A DNA stretch of 41,851 nucleotides from Xanthobacter aminoxidans (GCF_023571765.1 NZ_JAMJXC010000028.1:1-41851), one strand, 5' to 3'. Counted from the first letter of the stretch, positions 6,664 to 13,863 are shown. The notes: generated by a model from the letters alone, not told the origin. Numbers and translations are program-made.

Positions 6664-6930
6664 ATGAACCCGGCGGAATTGATCATCGAAAAGCTCGGCG
6701 GTCCCTCGAAGGTCTCGAAAGAGGTCGGGGTTCACCGAACGCGCGTCTCCAACTGGAAGCGCCCGCGTGAGGCTGGCGGGACCGGCGGCGTCATCCCGCA
6801 GAAGCACATCCCCGTGCTGATCTCGATGGCCCGTCGGGAGGGCATTGAGCTTTCCGCTCAAGACTTTTTCCCGTCGCCCGAAGCCCCCGCCAACGACACC
6901 CGCCCCACCCAATCGGAGGACGCAGCATGA
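6664..6930 (+). CDS. Cro/YdaS-like HTH regulator
   Basis: 88 residues. The N-terminal LIIEKLGGPSKVSKEVGV, followed by TRVSNWKR and GGVIPQKHIPVL, is a YdaS/Cro-type helix-turn-helix (also called a carph-isopro-like domain). It lies immediately rightward of the operator module and divergent from the repressor, exactly where a Cro antagonist belongs. The ATG has no ribosome-binding site and lies close to the predicted transcription start. Its stop overlaps the next start (ATGA). Confidence 0.75.
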   Translation: MNPAELIIEKLGGPSKVSKEVGVHRTRVSNWKRPREAGGTGGVIPQKHIPVLISMARREGIELSAQDFFPSPEAPANDTRPTQSEDAA

Positions 6931-7409
6931 GCGGCCTCGACGTGTCCCGGCTCTCCGCGATCTGGACCAATCTGGGGGTCATCGTTGCCGGCGCCCTGCC
7001 GCGCGCCCCGTCGCCACGCATTCGCAGCACGGACGGCACTCTGCAGGTGCTGCCCTGTTGCCGGTGCAAGCGCTCAATCATCTGGATTGCCGAGGCGCCG
7101 GCTTTCGCGCTCGAAGAGGGCTTCGACCGTGGCGAGGGCCGCGCGATACCCGGCCGCTTCGTCCTCAATGGAAATGCCCTCGGTTACGTTTGTGCGGATT
7201 GCGAGCAGCGCGGCCGTCCGGGCTTTGTCGAGCGCATTCGGCGCCGCGTCGCCCAAGGCTTCGATCACCTGCGCCAGCGCGGTCATGAAGCCGTGCGTCA
7301 GGCAGCGCTGGCCTCCCGGCGTCTTCGGAATCTCGATTTGCCACTGCTTCGGCGCCTCTTCGGTCATCGGTCGTCTCCTGATGTGACGGGCAAGGGGGAT
7401 GCGGCATGA
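6927..7409 (+). CDS. Hypothetical protein, 3' part antisense to another gene
   Basis: A 160-residue frame whose ATG overlaps the Cro-like stop, so translation is coupled. The first 50 residues look genuine (MSGLDVSRLSAIWTNLG) and there are paired cysteines (CCRCKR and later CADC) that could be a zinc site. From about 7074 the frame lies over a convincing leftward gene and becomes arginine-rich. Either both strands are used, or the original gene was shorter and its end was replaced. No family recognised. Confidence 0.4.
   Translation: MSGLDVSRLSAIWTNLGVIVAGALPRAPSPRIRSTDGTLQVLPCCRCKRSIIWIAEAPAFALEEGFDRGEGRAIPGRFVLNGNALGYVCADCEQRGRPGFVERIRRRVAQGFDHLRQRGHEAVRQAALASRRLRNLDLPLLRRLFGHRSSPDVTGKGDAA
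7074..7367 (-). CDS. Hypothetical protein on the opposite strand
   Basis: 97 residues with an excellent Shine-Dalgarno (AGGAGAC, 7 bases before ATG 7367) and well-behaved codon use. It starts KQWQIEIPKTPGGQRCLTHG, followed by a helical body (FMTALAQVIEALGDAA) and a final helix (LATVEALFERES). It is read against the surrounding rightward early genes and lies wholly inside a plus-strand frame. Probably real; function unknown. It may be expressed separately from the lytic operon. Confidence 0.6.
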   Translation of the reverse strand: MTEEAPKQWQIEIPKTPGGQRCLTHGFMTALAQVIEALGDAAPNALDKARTAALLAIRTNVTEGISIEDEAAGYRAALATVEALFERESRRLGNPDD

Positions 7410-7969
7410 GCGACGTGCGCAATCTCACGACGGGCGGCATGGAGCGCCTGATGGACGATTTGCCCCGGCCGGATCGCGGCCGATTGGTCTCCGACCTGGC
7501 CGCGCTTGTCGGCCGGCAGGACATTTCCGTCAGCGAGGGGCGGCTCAAACTCAGTGTGCCGATCTCGGTTGCGCTCGACCATGTCATGTCCTCCGCTCTC
7601 ATCACCGCAGCGAGCCTGATCCGCGTGAACGCGGAGACCATTGTGCGCGCCGCCGCCGTGCTCGATGCCGCCTCATTTGAAGTCTGGGTGTTGAATGCCG
7701 GCCACCTGCCCGATCCGTCGGCTCAGGGCTTCGAGCTCGGTGCGCATGGGGCTGCCTTGCGGCATGGGATTGTAGGCCTCGGGCAGGAAATGCAGGGCGA
7801 TGGGACCGAGGAAGGTCCGCGCGTCGCGGTCCTTCTCGACGATGCGCCGGGCGAGCAGCCCGACCAGCTCCTGCACCACGTTGCAGAAGACCACCTCGTC
7901 GCCGGAAAAGCCCTGTCTGGAAGTCATCCCGAACCCCTGGTGCCGCGGAGGTCTACGCCTCCGCCGTGA
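7406..7969 (+). CDS. Hypothetical early protein, distal part antisense to another gene
   Basis: A 187-residue frame with a good ribosome site (AAGGGGGAT). The first 90 residues are clearly protein-like (RLVSDLAALVGRQDISVSEG, then LIRVNAETIVRAAAVLDAA). From 7673 on it runs antisense to a convincing leftward gene and loses protein character, so the functional product may be only the N-terminal part. No family recognised. Confidence 0.45.
   Translation: MSDVRNLTTGGMERLMDDLPRPDRGRLVSDLAALVGRQDISVSEGRLKLSVPISVALDHVMSSALITAASLIRVNAETIVRAAAVLDAASFEVWVLNAGHLPDPSAQGFELGAHGAALRHGIVGLGQEMQGDGTEEGPRVAVLLDDAPGEQPDQLLHHVAEDHLVAGKALSGSHPEPLVPRRSTPPP
7673..7927 (-). CDS. Small hypothetical protein on the opposite strand
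   Basis: 84 residues from ATG 7927 with an AGGGG ribosome site. Sequence such as EVVFCNVVQELVGLLARRIV and FLGPIALHFLPEAYNPM looks like a compact helical protein. It is transcribed leftward, divergent from the CII-like gene, and lies entirely inside the distal part of a plus-strand frame. Unknown function; it could be controlled by the operator pair at 8000-8044. Confidence 0.55.
   Translation of the reverse strand: MTSRQGFSGDEVVFCNVVQELVGLLARRIVEKDRDARTFLGPIALHFLPEAYNPMPQGSPMRTELEALSRRIGQVAGIQHPDFK
7945..7964. other. Hairpin in the divergent intergenic region
   Basis: GCGGAGG (7945-7951) and CCTCCGC (7958-7964) form a perfect 7-bp stem around a six-base loop. Read leftward it falls in the leader of the 7673-7927 gene, 17 bases before its ATG. 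No U tract follows on either side, so it is not a simple terminator; a role in translation control is possible. Confidence 0.4.
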
Positions 7970-7999
7970 TCTGATACCGCACTGAACCACACCGAAATC

Positions 8000-8044
8000 A
8001 TTCCCGCACCGGGAAAGCGCGCTGCGTTTTCCCAGATCGGGAAA
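8000..8044. promoter_or_regulatory. Tandem palindromic operators upstream of CII-like gene
   Basis: Two copies of the same dyad: (A)TTCCC-N5-GGGAAA at 8000-8016 and TTTCCC-N5-GGGAAA at 8028-8044, centres 28 bases apart. They lie between divergent genes (leftward ATG 7927, rightward ATG 8075). Identical half-sites with identical spacing point to a dimeric regulator. They differ from the GTAGCG sites of the main repressor, so a second regulator must bind here. Confidence 0.65.
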
Positions 8045-8074
8045 GCTTTATCCGCTTGACAGGGAGGCAAAGAC

Positions 8075-8587
8075 ATGAGCGCGGCGGGCGGCGGGTCCGA
8101 TCATTTCATCATGCGCGTCAAGGCCGTGACGCGAGACCTTGTGAAATATTGCGGCGGCGTGGTCCGCTCCGGCGAATTGACCGGGCGCTCAAAGAGCGAA
8201 GTCTCCCGCTGGCAGCATGTGGAGACGCCGGACATCATCGATCTGCCGGCGACCCTGGCGCTGGAGCGTGAATGCGGCGTGCCGCTTGTCACCACCGTCA
8301 TGGCCGAGATGCATGGCCGGCGCCTGACGGACGAGGCCGCCGCGCAATCTGCCGCCTCCATCAACGCCCACCATTCGGCGCTGCTGCGCGGGCAGGGCGA
8401 GCTTTCCATCCACATGGCCGCGGCGCTGGAGGATGGAACCGTCACGCCGGCCGAGGCCGAGCTGCTGGACCGCGCGGCCTCCGACCTCGAGGTGCGGTTG
8501 CGCGCCTTCCGCTCCGGCCTCGCCGTGGTGAAGGCCAATGGCCCCGCCTCCGCCGCCACGCCGCTGCGCGGCGTGCGTGAGGGCTGA
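8075..8587 (+). CDS. CII-like phage regulatory protein
   Basis: 170 residues with a GGGAGG ribosome site. The N-terminal region contains a helix-turn-helix (VVRSGELTGRSKSEVSRWQ) followed by IIDLPATLALERECGVPLVT. This order is common to CII-like regulators of alphaproteobacterial prophages, in which 'RxxxSRW'-type recognition helices precede a 'DLxxxLExxxGxPxVT' segment. The C-terminal half is helical and acidic. The tandem operators directly upstream may be its own or a partner's binding sites. Confidence 0.65.
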   Translation: MSAAGGGSDHFIMRVKAVTRDLVKYCGGVVRSGELTGRSKSEVSRWQHVETPDIIDLPATLALERECGVPLVTTVMAEMHGRRLTDEAAAQSAASINAHHSALLRGQGELSIHMAAALEDGTVTPAEAELLDRAASDLEVRLRAFRSGLAVVKANGPASAATPLRGVREG

Positions 8588-8591
8588 AGCC

Positions 8592-8747
8592 ATGGGCCGC
8601 CTCTCGGGCGCGATACGGCAGCAGTGGCGGGCGGCGCGGGATGCCGTGCACGGCAGCGCCGCGCTGCTTGAAGCCCTCGTGCGTGTCCACGGCCACCCGC
8701 CGGCCGATGTGCCCGATGAATCTGCCAGTCATGAGGTGTCGTCATGA
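8592..8747 (+). CDS. Small hypothetical protein
   Basis: 51 residues from ATG 8592, four bases after the CII-like stop. One amphipathic helix (AIRQQWRAARDAVHGSAALL) is followed by a polar tail. Its stop overlaps the next ATG. Supported mainly by its tight junctions. Confidence 0.5.
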   Translation: MGRLSGAIRQQWRAARDAVHGSAALLEALVRVHGHPPADVPDESASHEVSS

Positions 8748-8941
8748 AAGCGCCGCGTCGCATCTGCCCGGCCTGCGGCAGCATCAAGGTGGACGTGGGG
8801 CCGAAGGCCACCCGTTGCCTGAACTGCGGCCACGTGGCCCGCAAGTTCCCGTCTTCGCTCGCCCCCGTGGCTTCGCCCGAAAAGTGGGACGGCCGGGACC
8901 GCGCCTTCGGGCATGTGCTGCCGGCCAAGGGAGCGGAGTGA
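8744..8941 (+). CDS. Zinc-ribbon protein
   Basis: 65 residues with CPAC (near residue 8) and CLNC (near residue 25) spaced as a small zinc ribbon, ending in a polar tail (EKWDGRDRAFGHVLP). Small zinc ribbons are common in phage early regions and usually contact nucleic acids or proteins. The ATG overlaps the preceding stop. Confidence 0.65.
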   Translation: MKAPRRICPACGSIKVDVGPKATRCLNCGHVARKFPSSLAPVASPEKWDGRDRAFGHVLPAKGAE

Positions 8942-8942
8942 C

Positions 8943-9290
8943 ATGACTGCCCCCCGCCGCATCCAACTGTCCCGCGCCAAGGGCTGGCGCATGCCGGAGA
9001 ACACTGTGCGGGTGGACCGCGCGACGGCGTGGGGCAACCCGTTCAAGGTTGGGCGCGACGGGAGTGCCCAGCGCTGCGTCGAGCTGGTCGCCCACACGCT
9101 GGCGGGCGTGCTGCCTGTCCTGCCATCCCCGACGGTCGAAGAGCAGCGCGCCTATCGCGATCATGTTCTTGCCAATGTGTCCGACCTGCGCGGCAAGAAC
9201 CTCGCCTGCTGGTGCAAGCCCGGCGCGCACTGTCACGCCGACGTGCTGCTGGATATGGCGAACCGTCCGACCTGTGAGGCGGTGTCGTGA
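8943..9290 (+). CDS. DUF4326 family protein
   Basis: 115 residues. The sequence QLSRAKGWRMPENTVRVDR, then TAWGNPFKVG near the middle and KNLACWCKPGAHCHADVLL at the end, is the DUF4326 pattern: a conserved WGNPF motif and a C-terminal CWC...CHA(D/E)VL cluster. Members are frequent in phages and mobile DNA; the Cys/His pattern hints at metal binding. Biochemical role unknown to me. Its stop overlaps the next GTG start. Confidence 0.8.
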   Translation: MTAPRRIQLSRAKGWRMPENTVRVDRATAWGNPFKVGRDGSAQRCVELVAHTLAGVLPVLPSPTVEEQRAYRDHVLANVSDLRGKNLACWCKPGAHCHADVLLDMANRPTCEAVS

Positions 9291-9490
9291 GCGCGCCGGA
9301 AATCAGCATCCGCCTTGGCCTGTTTGATTCCGGCTGCCTACCGGTTCTGCTGGCGCGCGAGATCCGCGAAGTAGAATACCGGTTGGCTTCTCGCCCGATG
9401 CGCGAGGACGCCAAGGAAAGTACCGAGACCTATCTGCGGCAGCTTAAGGCTTGCCAAGGTGCCGTCGACGCCGCGAGGGCGCCGAAATGA
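9287..9490 (+). CDS. Small hypothetical protein
   Basis: 67 residues from GTG 9287, overlapping the DUF4326 stop and itself overlapping the primase start. It contains LLAREIREVEYRLASRPM, a likely helix. No family recognised. Confidence 0.5.
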   Translation: MSAPEISIRLGLFDSGCLPVLLAREIREVEYRLASRPMREDAKESTETYLRQLKACQGAVDAARAPK

Positions 9491-10881
9491 CCGCCTCCGA
9501 CCTCGCCTTTTCCGATTGGGTGGCCGAAGCCCGCGCCGTCGGCGTGCTGGATGAGCTTGGCCGGCGCGGCGTCTCGCTCAAGCGGGCGGGGTCCGAGATG
9601 GTGGGGCCGTGCCCGGTGTGCGGCGGGCGGGACCGGTTCGGCGTCCATGTGCGCAAGGGCATCTGGCATTGCCGCCATGCCGGGCGCGGGGGCGATGCCA
9701 TCGCGCTGGTGCAGTATCTCGACGGCGCGGATTTCCTCGCCGCCTGCGAGACCCTCGCCGGCCGACCGCCGCCGCGCGGGGAGGGCACGCGCGCCACGCC
9801 CGAGGAGCTGGCGGCCCGCGAGGAGGAGCGTCGGGCGAAGGCGGCCGAGCGCGAGGCCGAATCCAACCGCTACCGCGAGGAAGAGCGGCGGAAGGTCTAC
9901 GCCCTCTGGCAGGCCTCGCTTCCCATCGCCGGCACGCCCGCCGCCGCCTATCTGGCCCGGCGCGGCATTCCCGACCCGCATTCGCGCGCCTTGCGCGTCA
10001 AGCCGAACTTTGCCTTCTGCCACGGCGAGCGTGAGGAGGGTGACGGGCGCAAATATGCGCGCGTGCTGCATCGCGGCCCGGCGCTTGTCGCGGCCATCAC
10101 GGCCCCCGATGCCAAGGGCGTCATGCGCTTTCGCGGCCTGCACATGACCTGGATCGACCTCAACCAGCCCAAGGGCAAGGTGCTGGTCGCAGATCCCGAG
10201 ACGGGCGAGGTGCTGCCGGCCAAGAAGATGCGCGGCTCGAAGCTGGGCGGCGTCATCGAACTGGTGCCGGCCTGGAGCGGCGTCGCCAAGTGCGTCTACG
10301 CCGCCGAGGGCATCGAGACGCTACTTTCCGTGTGGGCGGGGCTGGTAGCGGCCGGCGCGGACCTGCGCGACACGGCCTTCCTGTGCGCGGCGGACCTCGG
10401 CAACCTCGCCGGCAAGGCCACGGAAACCATCGTGCATCCCACCGACACCGTGGCGGACAAGCGCGGTTATATGCGGCGCGTGCATGTGCCCGGCCCGGTG
10501 CCGGACTTCGACAGCCCCGCCATGCCAATTCCGCCCGAATGCACCGAGCTGGTGCTGCTGGCGGACGGCGACAGCGAGCCCTTCTTCACCCGCATGGCGA
10601 TGGAGCGGGCTTGTGCCCGCCACGCCGCGCCCGGCCGCCTCGTGCGCGTCGCATGGGCGCCGCCGGGGAAGGATTTCAACGATGTGCTGATGGAGGCGCT
10701 CTCCATCTTCGATCCGGGGTGGCGAAGCCTCGTGGCGAACGGGGCCGGCAACGCGCCCGAGCAGGGGCGCAGCCCCGTCGCGAACAGCGCAGGCAACACA
10801 TCGAACGGCGCCAACGACGCGCCCGAGCAGGGGCGCAGCCCCGTCGCGAACGGCGCCAACGAACACGGAGAGGCGGCATGA
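9487..10881 (+). CDS. Phage primase: CHC2 zinc finger, DUF7146-like, Toprim
   Basis: 464 residues from ATG 9487. The N-terminus has a CHC2-type zinc site (CPVCGGRDRFGVHV, then WHCRHAG). A charged linker leads to a central domain with YLARRGIPDPHSRALRVKP typical of DUF7146. A Toprim fold follows: YAAEGIETLLSVWAG supplies the catalytic Glu and LVLLADGD the Asp-x-Asp. It would make RNA primers for phage replication together with the helicase encoded at 16112. The last 45 residues are low-complexity and contain a repeated APEQGRSPVAN segment. The stop overlaps the gcrA-like start. Confidence 0.85.
   Translation: MTASDLAFSDWVAEARAVGVLDELGRRGVSLKRAGSEMVGPCPVCGGRDRFGVHVRKGIWHCRHAGRGGDAIALVQYLDGADFLAACETLAGRPPPRGEGTRATPEELAAREEERRAKAAEREAESNRYREEERRKVYALWQASLPIAGTPAAAYLARRGIPDPHSRALRVKPNFAFCHGEREEGDGRKYARVLHRGPALVAAITAPDAKGVMRFRGLHMTWIDLNQPKGKVLVADPETGEVLPAKKMRGSKLGGVIELVPAWSGVAKCVYAAEGIETLLSVWAGLVAAGADLRDTAFLCAADLGNLAGKATETIVHPTDTVADKRGYMRRVHVPGPVPDFDSPAMPIPPECTELVLLADGDSEPFFTRMAMERACARHAAPGRLVRVAWAPPGKDFNDVLMEALSIFDPGWRSLVANGAGNAPEQGRSPVANSAGNTSNGANDAPEQGRSPVANGANEHGEAA
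10751..10851 (+). repeat. Two 35-bp direct repeats with internal hairpin
   Basis: Identical 35-bp copies at 10751-10785 and 10817-10851, 66 bp apart start to start (22 codons), inside the 3' end of the primase gene. Each contains GGGGC-GCA-GCCCC, a 5-bp hairpin. The distance keeps the reading frame, so both encode APEQGRSPVAN in the protein tail. Confidence 0.85.
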
Positions 10882-11546
10882 GCGGCGGCTATGGCGACAG
10901 GGCATGGACGGAGGCGCAGGATGCGCTGCTGCTCGATCTGCGGACCCGCAAGGGTTACACGCACAAGCAGATCGCGGAAGCGCTGTCCAACGGCCCTCGT
11001 CCCGGCACCACGCGCAACGCCTGCATCGGCCGCCTGATGCGGCTGGCGCCGGACTATGTCTCCGAAGAGCGGATGAGGCGCGCGCGCGAGCGGTCCACGC
11101 GGGTCTTTGTGGGCCATCAACCCGCCCGCGCCGCGCGGCCGGTTCCGGAGACGCCCGCCCGCCGCGCGCCGGATCAGGCCCGGCCTGCCCGGCCCGCCCA
11201 GCCTGCCGCCGCCCGCCCGCTGGAGCGCGTCGCGCGTCTCGTTCCCCTGCCGAGGTCCGGCGCGGGGCCGACGGAGGCGCCATCCGGCGCCGGCTGCACA
11301 CTCTTCGAACTCACGGAACAGAGCTGCCGCTGGCCCGTGGGCAATCCCGGCGCGGCGGGTTTCCATTTCTGCGGCGGTCCCGCCTTCCCCGGGCGGCCCT
11401 ATTGCCTCTTCCATGCGCGGGTCGCCTATCAGCCGCTTTCCGACCGCCCGGTGCGCGCGCCTGCCGACGTGACCCGCGCCCGCCCGGCGCCGTCCGAGTC
11501 CGAGATCGACCTGGTGGACGCGTTCGCGTCAGGGGAGGCGGCGTGA
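10878..11546 (+). CDS. gcrA: GcrA-family cell cycle regulator
   Basis: 222 residues from ATG 10878, overlapping the primase stop. The N-terminus WTEAQDALLLDLRTRKGYTH, then KQIAEAL and TRNACIGRLMRL, is the GcrA DNA-binding domain. The C-terminus ends with LTEQSCRWPVGNPGAAGFHF and CGGPAFPGRPYCLFH, the sigma-factor-binding zinc-like domain of GcrA. In Caulobacter GcrA binds sigma-70 and is sensitive to CcrM methylation (GANTC). The middle is a long Pro/Ala/Arg linker. A phage copy next to two methyltransferase genes could redirect cell-cycle promoters or read phage-made methyl marks; that part is inference. Confidence 0.9.
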   Translation: MSGGYGDRAWTEAQDALLLDLRTRKGYTHKQIAEALSNGPRPGTTRNACIGRLMRLAPDYVSEERMRRARERSTRVFVGHQPARAARPVPETPARRAPDQARPARPAQPAAARPLERVARLVPLPRSGAGPTEAPSGAGCTLFELTEQSCRWPVGNPGAAGFHFCGGPAFPGRPYCLFHARVAYQPLSDRPVRAPADVTRARPAPSESEIDLVDAFASGEAA

Positions 11547-11554
11547 TGGATGCG

Positions 11555-12019
11555 TTAGCCCATTCGCACGCGCCTGACCTTGAGAGCCTTGCCCTCTGCG
11601 GCGGGCGCCTTCACGCCGGCGCCGGCCTCTTCCTGCGCCAGCCGGAGCGCGCCGGCAACGAGGTAGCTGGACCGGTTCTTTCCGGCCGCCTTGGCGGCGC
11701 GGTCGATGCGCTCGAGGTCGCGCTCGTCGACCGAGATGTTGACGCGCACCACGTTGCCGGGGAGCTCCACCGGCACCAGCACGGCGAGGCCATCCTTGAG
11801 CCAGTCGGGCTCCTCCTTGCGCAGGGCGTCGAGGGTGCGCAGGCCTGCGGGCAAGGCCTTGTCTTCTGCCAGTCCATCCACATGGAAGGCGAGCATTTCC
11901 GCGCCCTTGGCCACGGCCTCTTCCAGGCTCCGGCCGGTGCTGACGGCGCCGGGGAAGTCGGGGAAGGAGATGCCGAAGGTGCCGTTTTCCTCGTGGATGA
12001 TGCCGACTGCGTAAGCCAT
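11555..12019 (-). CDS. hicB: HicB-type antitoxin
   Basis: 154 residues. The N-terminal domain has the HicB partial RNase-H-like fold sequence (YAVGIIHEENGTFGISFPDF, then PGAVSTGRSLEEAVAKGAEM). The C-terminal part has VRVNISVDERDLERIDRAAK, a ribbon-helix-helix DNA-binding domain. It neutralises HicA and represses the operon. It lies downstream of hicA with an AGGAGA ribosome site; the gene order toxin then antitoxin is usual for HicAB. Convergent with gcrA, with 8 bases between the stops. Confidence 0.9.
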   Translation of the reverse strand: MAYAVGIIHEENGTFGISFPDFPGAVSTGRSLEEAVAKGAEMLAFHVDGLAEDKALPAGLRTLDALRKEEPDWLKDGLAVLVPVELPGNVVRVNISVDERDLERIDRAAKAAGKNRSSYLVAGALRLAQEEAGAGVKAPAAEGKALKVRRVRMG

Positions 12020-12049
12020 TGCTGTCTCCTGTTCGCGCTGGGGGGAGGG

Positions 12050-12066
12050 GAGGGGGTGGCCCCCTC
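12050..12066 (-). other. Hairpin between hicA and hicB
   Basis: GAGGGGG (12050-12056) and CCCCCTC (12060-12066) form a 7-bp GC stem with a three-base loop, overlapping the hicA stop codon. No U tract follows. It may slow polymerase or shape the relative yield of toxin and antitoxin; this is conjecture from position. Confidence 0.35.
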
Positions 12067-12274
12067 ACCACTCCCAGCCGGCCTGCCGGTAGATGGAGCG
12101 GAGGGTGCCGGTGGGTATCTCCTTCGCCCCCATGTCGAGCGTCACGCGGCCGGGCTGGTCGGGACGCTTGAACTGGAGGTGGTCGCCGGGGCCCTTGCGG
12201 ACCATCTCCCAACCGTCCGCCTCAAGCATCTGCCGGATGATGCGCGGCTGGTTGGACTTGCCCTTGCGACCCAT
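12065..12274 (-). CDS. hicA: HicA-type toxin (mRNA interferase)
   Basis: 69 residues from ATG 12274, with a GGGAGCGG ribosome site. The protein shows the small double-stranded-RNA-binding-like HicA fold: IIRQMLEADGWEMVRKGPGD, then HLQFKRPD with the catalytic His32, and a C-terminal IPTGTLRSIYRQAGW. HicA cleaves mRNA unless bound by HicB. A frame open upstream of this ATG crosses the promoter and is not used. Confidence 0.9.
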   Translation of the reverse strand: MGRKGKSNQPRIIRQMLEADGWEMVRKGPGDHLQFKRPDQPGRVTLDMGAKEIPTGTLRSIYRQAGWEW

Positions 12275-12294
12275 GTTCCGCTCCCGCTCTTGAT

Positions 12295-12312
12295 GTGTGT
12301 ATTGATACACAC
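12295..12312. promoter_or_regulatory. hic operator 1
   Basis: Perfect palindrome with 8-bp arms, GTGTGTAT-TG-ATACACAC. It overlaps the -10 box of the hicA promoter, so bound HicB would block transcription. The core is the reverse complement of operator 2. Confidence 0.8.
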
Positions 12313-12330
12313 CGAGCGCGCGCTCGTCAA
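12302..12330 (-). promoter_or_regulatory. hicAB promoter
   Basis: On the minus strand, -35 TTGACG (12325-12330) and -10 TATCAA (12302-12307) are separated by 17 bases. Transcription would begin about 20 bases before the hicA ATG. Operator 1 covers the -10. Confidence 0.75.
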
Positions 12331-12338
12331 CGTAAAAA

Positions 12339-12354
12339 TGTGTATCAATACACA
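12339..12354. promoter_or_regulatory. hic operator 2
   Basis: TGTGTAT-CA-ATACACA, a perfect 7-bp dyad. Its centre is 43 bases from operator 1, close to four helical turns, so two HicB dimers would sit on the same face of the DNA. It lies 13 bases before the methyltransferase ATG and could also influence that gene. Confidence 0.75.
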
Positions 12355-12366
12355 AAAGGTGCGCGC

Positions 12367-13863
12367 ATGACCGGGCCGGAGACCTTCCTCGGCGGACGGG
12401 TGACGCTCCATTGCGGAGACAGCCGCGACGTGCTGCGCGCCATCCCGGACGCGAGCATCCATGCCGTGGTGACAGACCCGCCCTATGCGCTGGTCTCCAT
12501 CCGCAAGCGCTTTGGTGGCGCCAACGCCGCACCTGCGCAGCAGGGTCGAGACGGCGCCTATGCCCGCGCCTCGGCCGGCTTCATGGGCCAGCAGTGGGAC
12601 ACGGGCGAAACCGCATTCGCCGTGGAATTCTGGGCGGAGGTGCTGCGCGTGCTCAAGCCCGGCGGGCATGTGGTGGCCTTCGGCGGCACGCGCACCGACC
12701 ACCGGCTCAAGTGCGCCATTGAGGATGCCGGCTTCGAGGTGCGGGACACGCTGCTCGAGCTGATGAGCCTCGATCCCATTCTGCGCGACTTCGTTAATTC
12801 GCTCTCCGACGCGCAGCTCGGCGCCTTCATGCGCGTGATGGACCTGATGGGCTTCGAGGGCCTGCGCGCCTGGGTCTACGGCACGGGCTTCCCGAAGAGC
12901 CACGACGCGGCGAAGTGCATCGACAAGGCGCTTGGTGCGGCGGGCGAGGTGGTTCCGGCCGGCGCGCCCGTTCGGCGCATCCGGCCGGGTGCCGATCAGC
13001 ACAAGGATGGCTCCTGGGAAAAGCTGACGGACCGCACCTATCAGCCCGGCGCCTACGTTCCCGGCTCGGCCGAGGCCGAGGCGTGGCAGGGCTGGGGCAC
13101 GGCGGTGAAGCCGGCATGGGAGCCGATCATCCTTGCCCGCAAGCCGCTCGAGGGGTCTGTCGCCGCCAATGTGTTGGCGCATGGCACGGGCGCGCTGAAT
13201 ATCGACGGATGCCGTATCGAGGGCGAGAGCACGCGCCGTGTGAAACGCGGCGGTGCGAACGACTTTCCACATGAAGATGATGCTTGGGTGCCCCGCTCTG
13301 TCGAGGTTGGTTCCGACCTCGGCCGCTTCCCCGCGAACATCGTGCACGACGGTTCGCCGGAAGTGGGGGAGGAATTTCCGCAGGCTCCTGGGCAATCTGG
13401 CGCTGTCACTGGAGATGAGCCGTCTTCACGTCATCGCTACATTCTGAGGGGCTTGGGTGGAGATCATGAAACACGGGCGCCGCGCGGCGACTCCGGCTCC
13501 GCCGCCCGCTTCTTTTATTCGGCCAAGGCCGATGCCGACGACCGCCTCGGCTCCAAGCACCCGACCGTTAAGCCTGTGGACCTGATGCGGTGGCTGTGCC
13601 GGCTGGTGACGCCGCCCGGCGGCATGGTGCTCGATCCCTTCGCCGGCACCGGCACCACGGGTGAGGCCGCATGGCGGGAGGGCTTCTCCGCCGTGCTGGT
13701 GGAGCGCGAGGCCGAATATCAAGCCGACATCCGCCGCCGCATGGCCCTCTGCCTCGCCGGCCCTGCCGAACGCAAGCGCGAATCCGCCAAGGCCCGCGCC
13801 GCCAATGACGATCCCGGCCCGCTCTTCGGCGCCGCTTCCCAACAGAAAAGGGCCGCCGAATGA
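12367..13863 (+). CDS. Beta-class DNA amino-methyltransferase (N6-adenine or N4-cytosine)
   Basis: 498 residues from ATG 12367 (AAAGGT ribosome site; the open frame upstream crosses operators). The catalytic motif IV is DPPY at residues 37-40 and the SAM-binding motif I DPFAGTGTTGEAAW starts at 423, with the target-recognition region between them: the beta order, as in CcrM. The middle contains LNIDGCRIEG, FPANIVHDGS and a RFFYSAKAD segment, then KHPTVKPVDLMRWL. This set is familiar from phage 'site-specific DNA-methyltransferases'. DPPY suggests adenine, but N4-cytosine cannot be excluded. No restriction partner is nearby. The stop overlaps the next ATG. Confidence 0.85.
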   Translation: MTGPETFLGGRVTLHCGDSRDVLRAIPDASIHAVVTDPPYALVSIRKRFGGANAAPAQQGRDGAYARASAGFMGQQWDTGETAFAVEFWAEVLRVLKPGGHVVAFGGTRTDHRLKCAIEDAGFEVRDTLLELMSLDPILRDFVNSLSDAQLGAFMRVMDLMGFEGLRAWVYGTGFPKSHDAAKCIDKALGAAGEVVPAGAPVRRIRPGADQHKDGSWEKLTDRTYQPGAYVPGSAEAEAWQGWGTAVKPAWEPIILARKPLEGSVAANVLAHGTGALNIDGCRIEGESTRRVKRGGANDFPHEDDAWVPRSVEVGSDLGRFPANIVHDGSPEVGEEFPQAPGQSGAVTGDEPSSRHRYILRGLGGDHETRAPRGDSGSAARFFYSAKADADDRLGSKHPTVKPVDLMRWLCRLVTPPGGMVLDPFAGTGTTGEAAWREGFSAVLVEREAEYQADIRRRMALCLAGPAERKRESAKARAANDDPGPLFGAASQQKRAAE

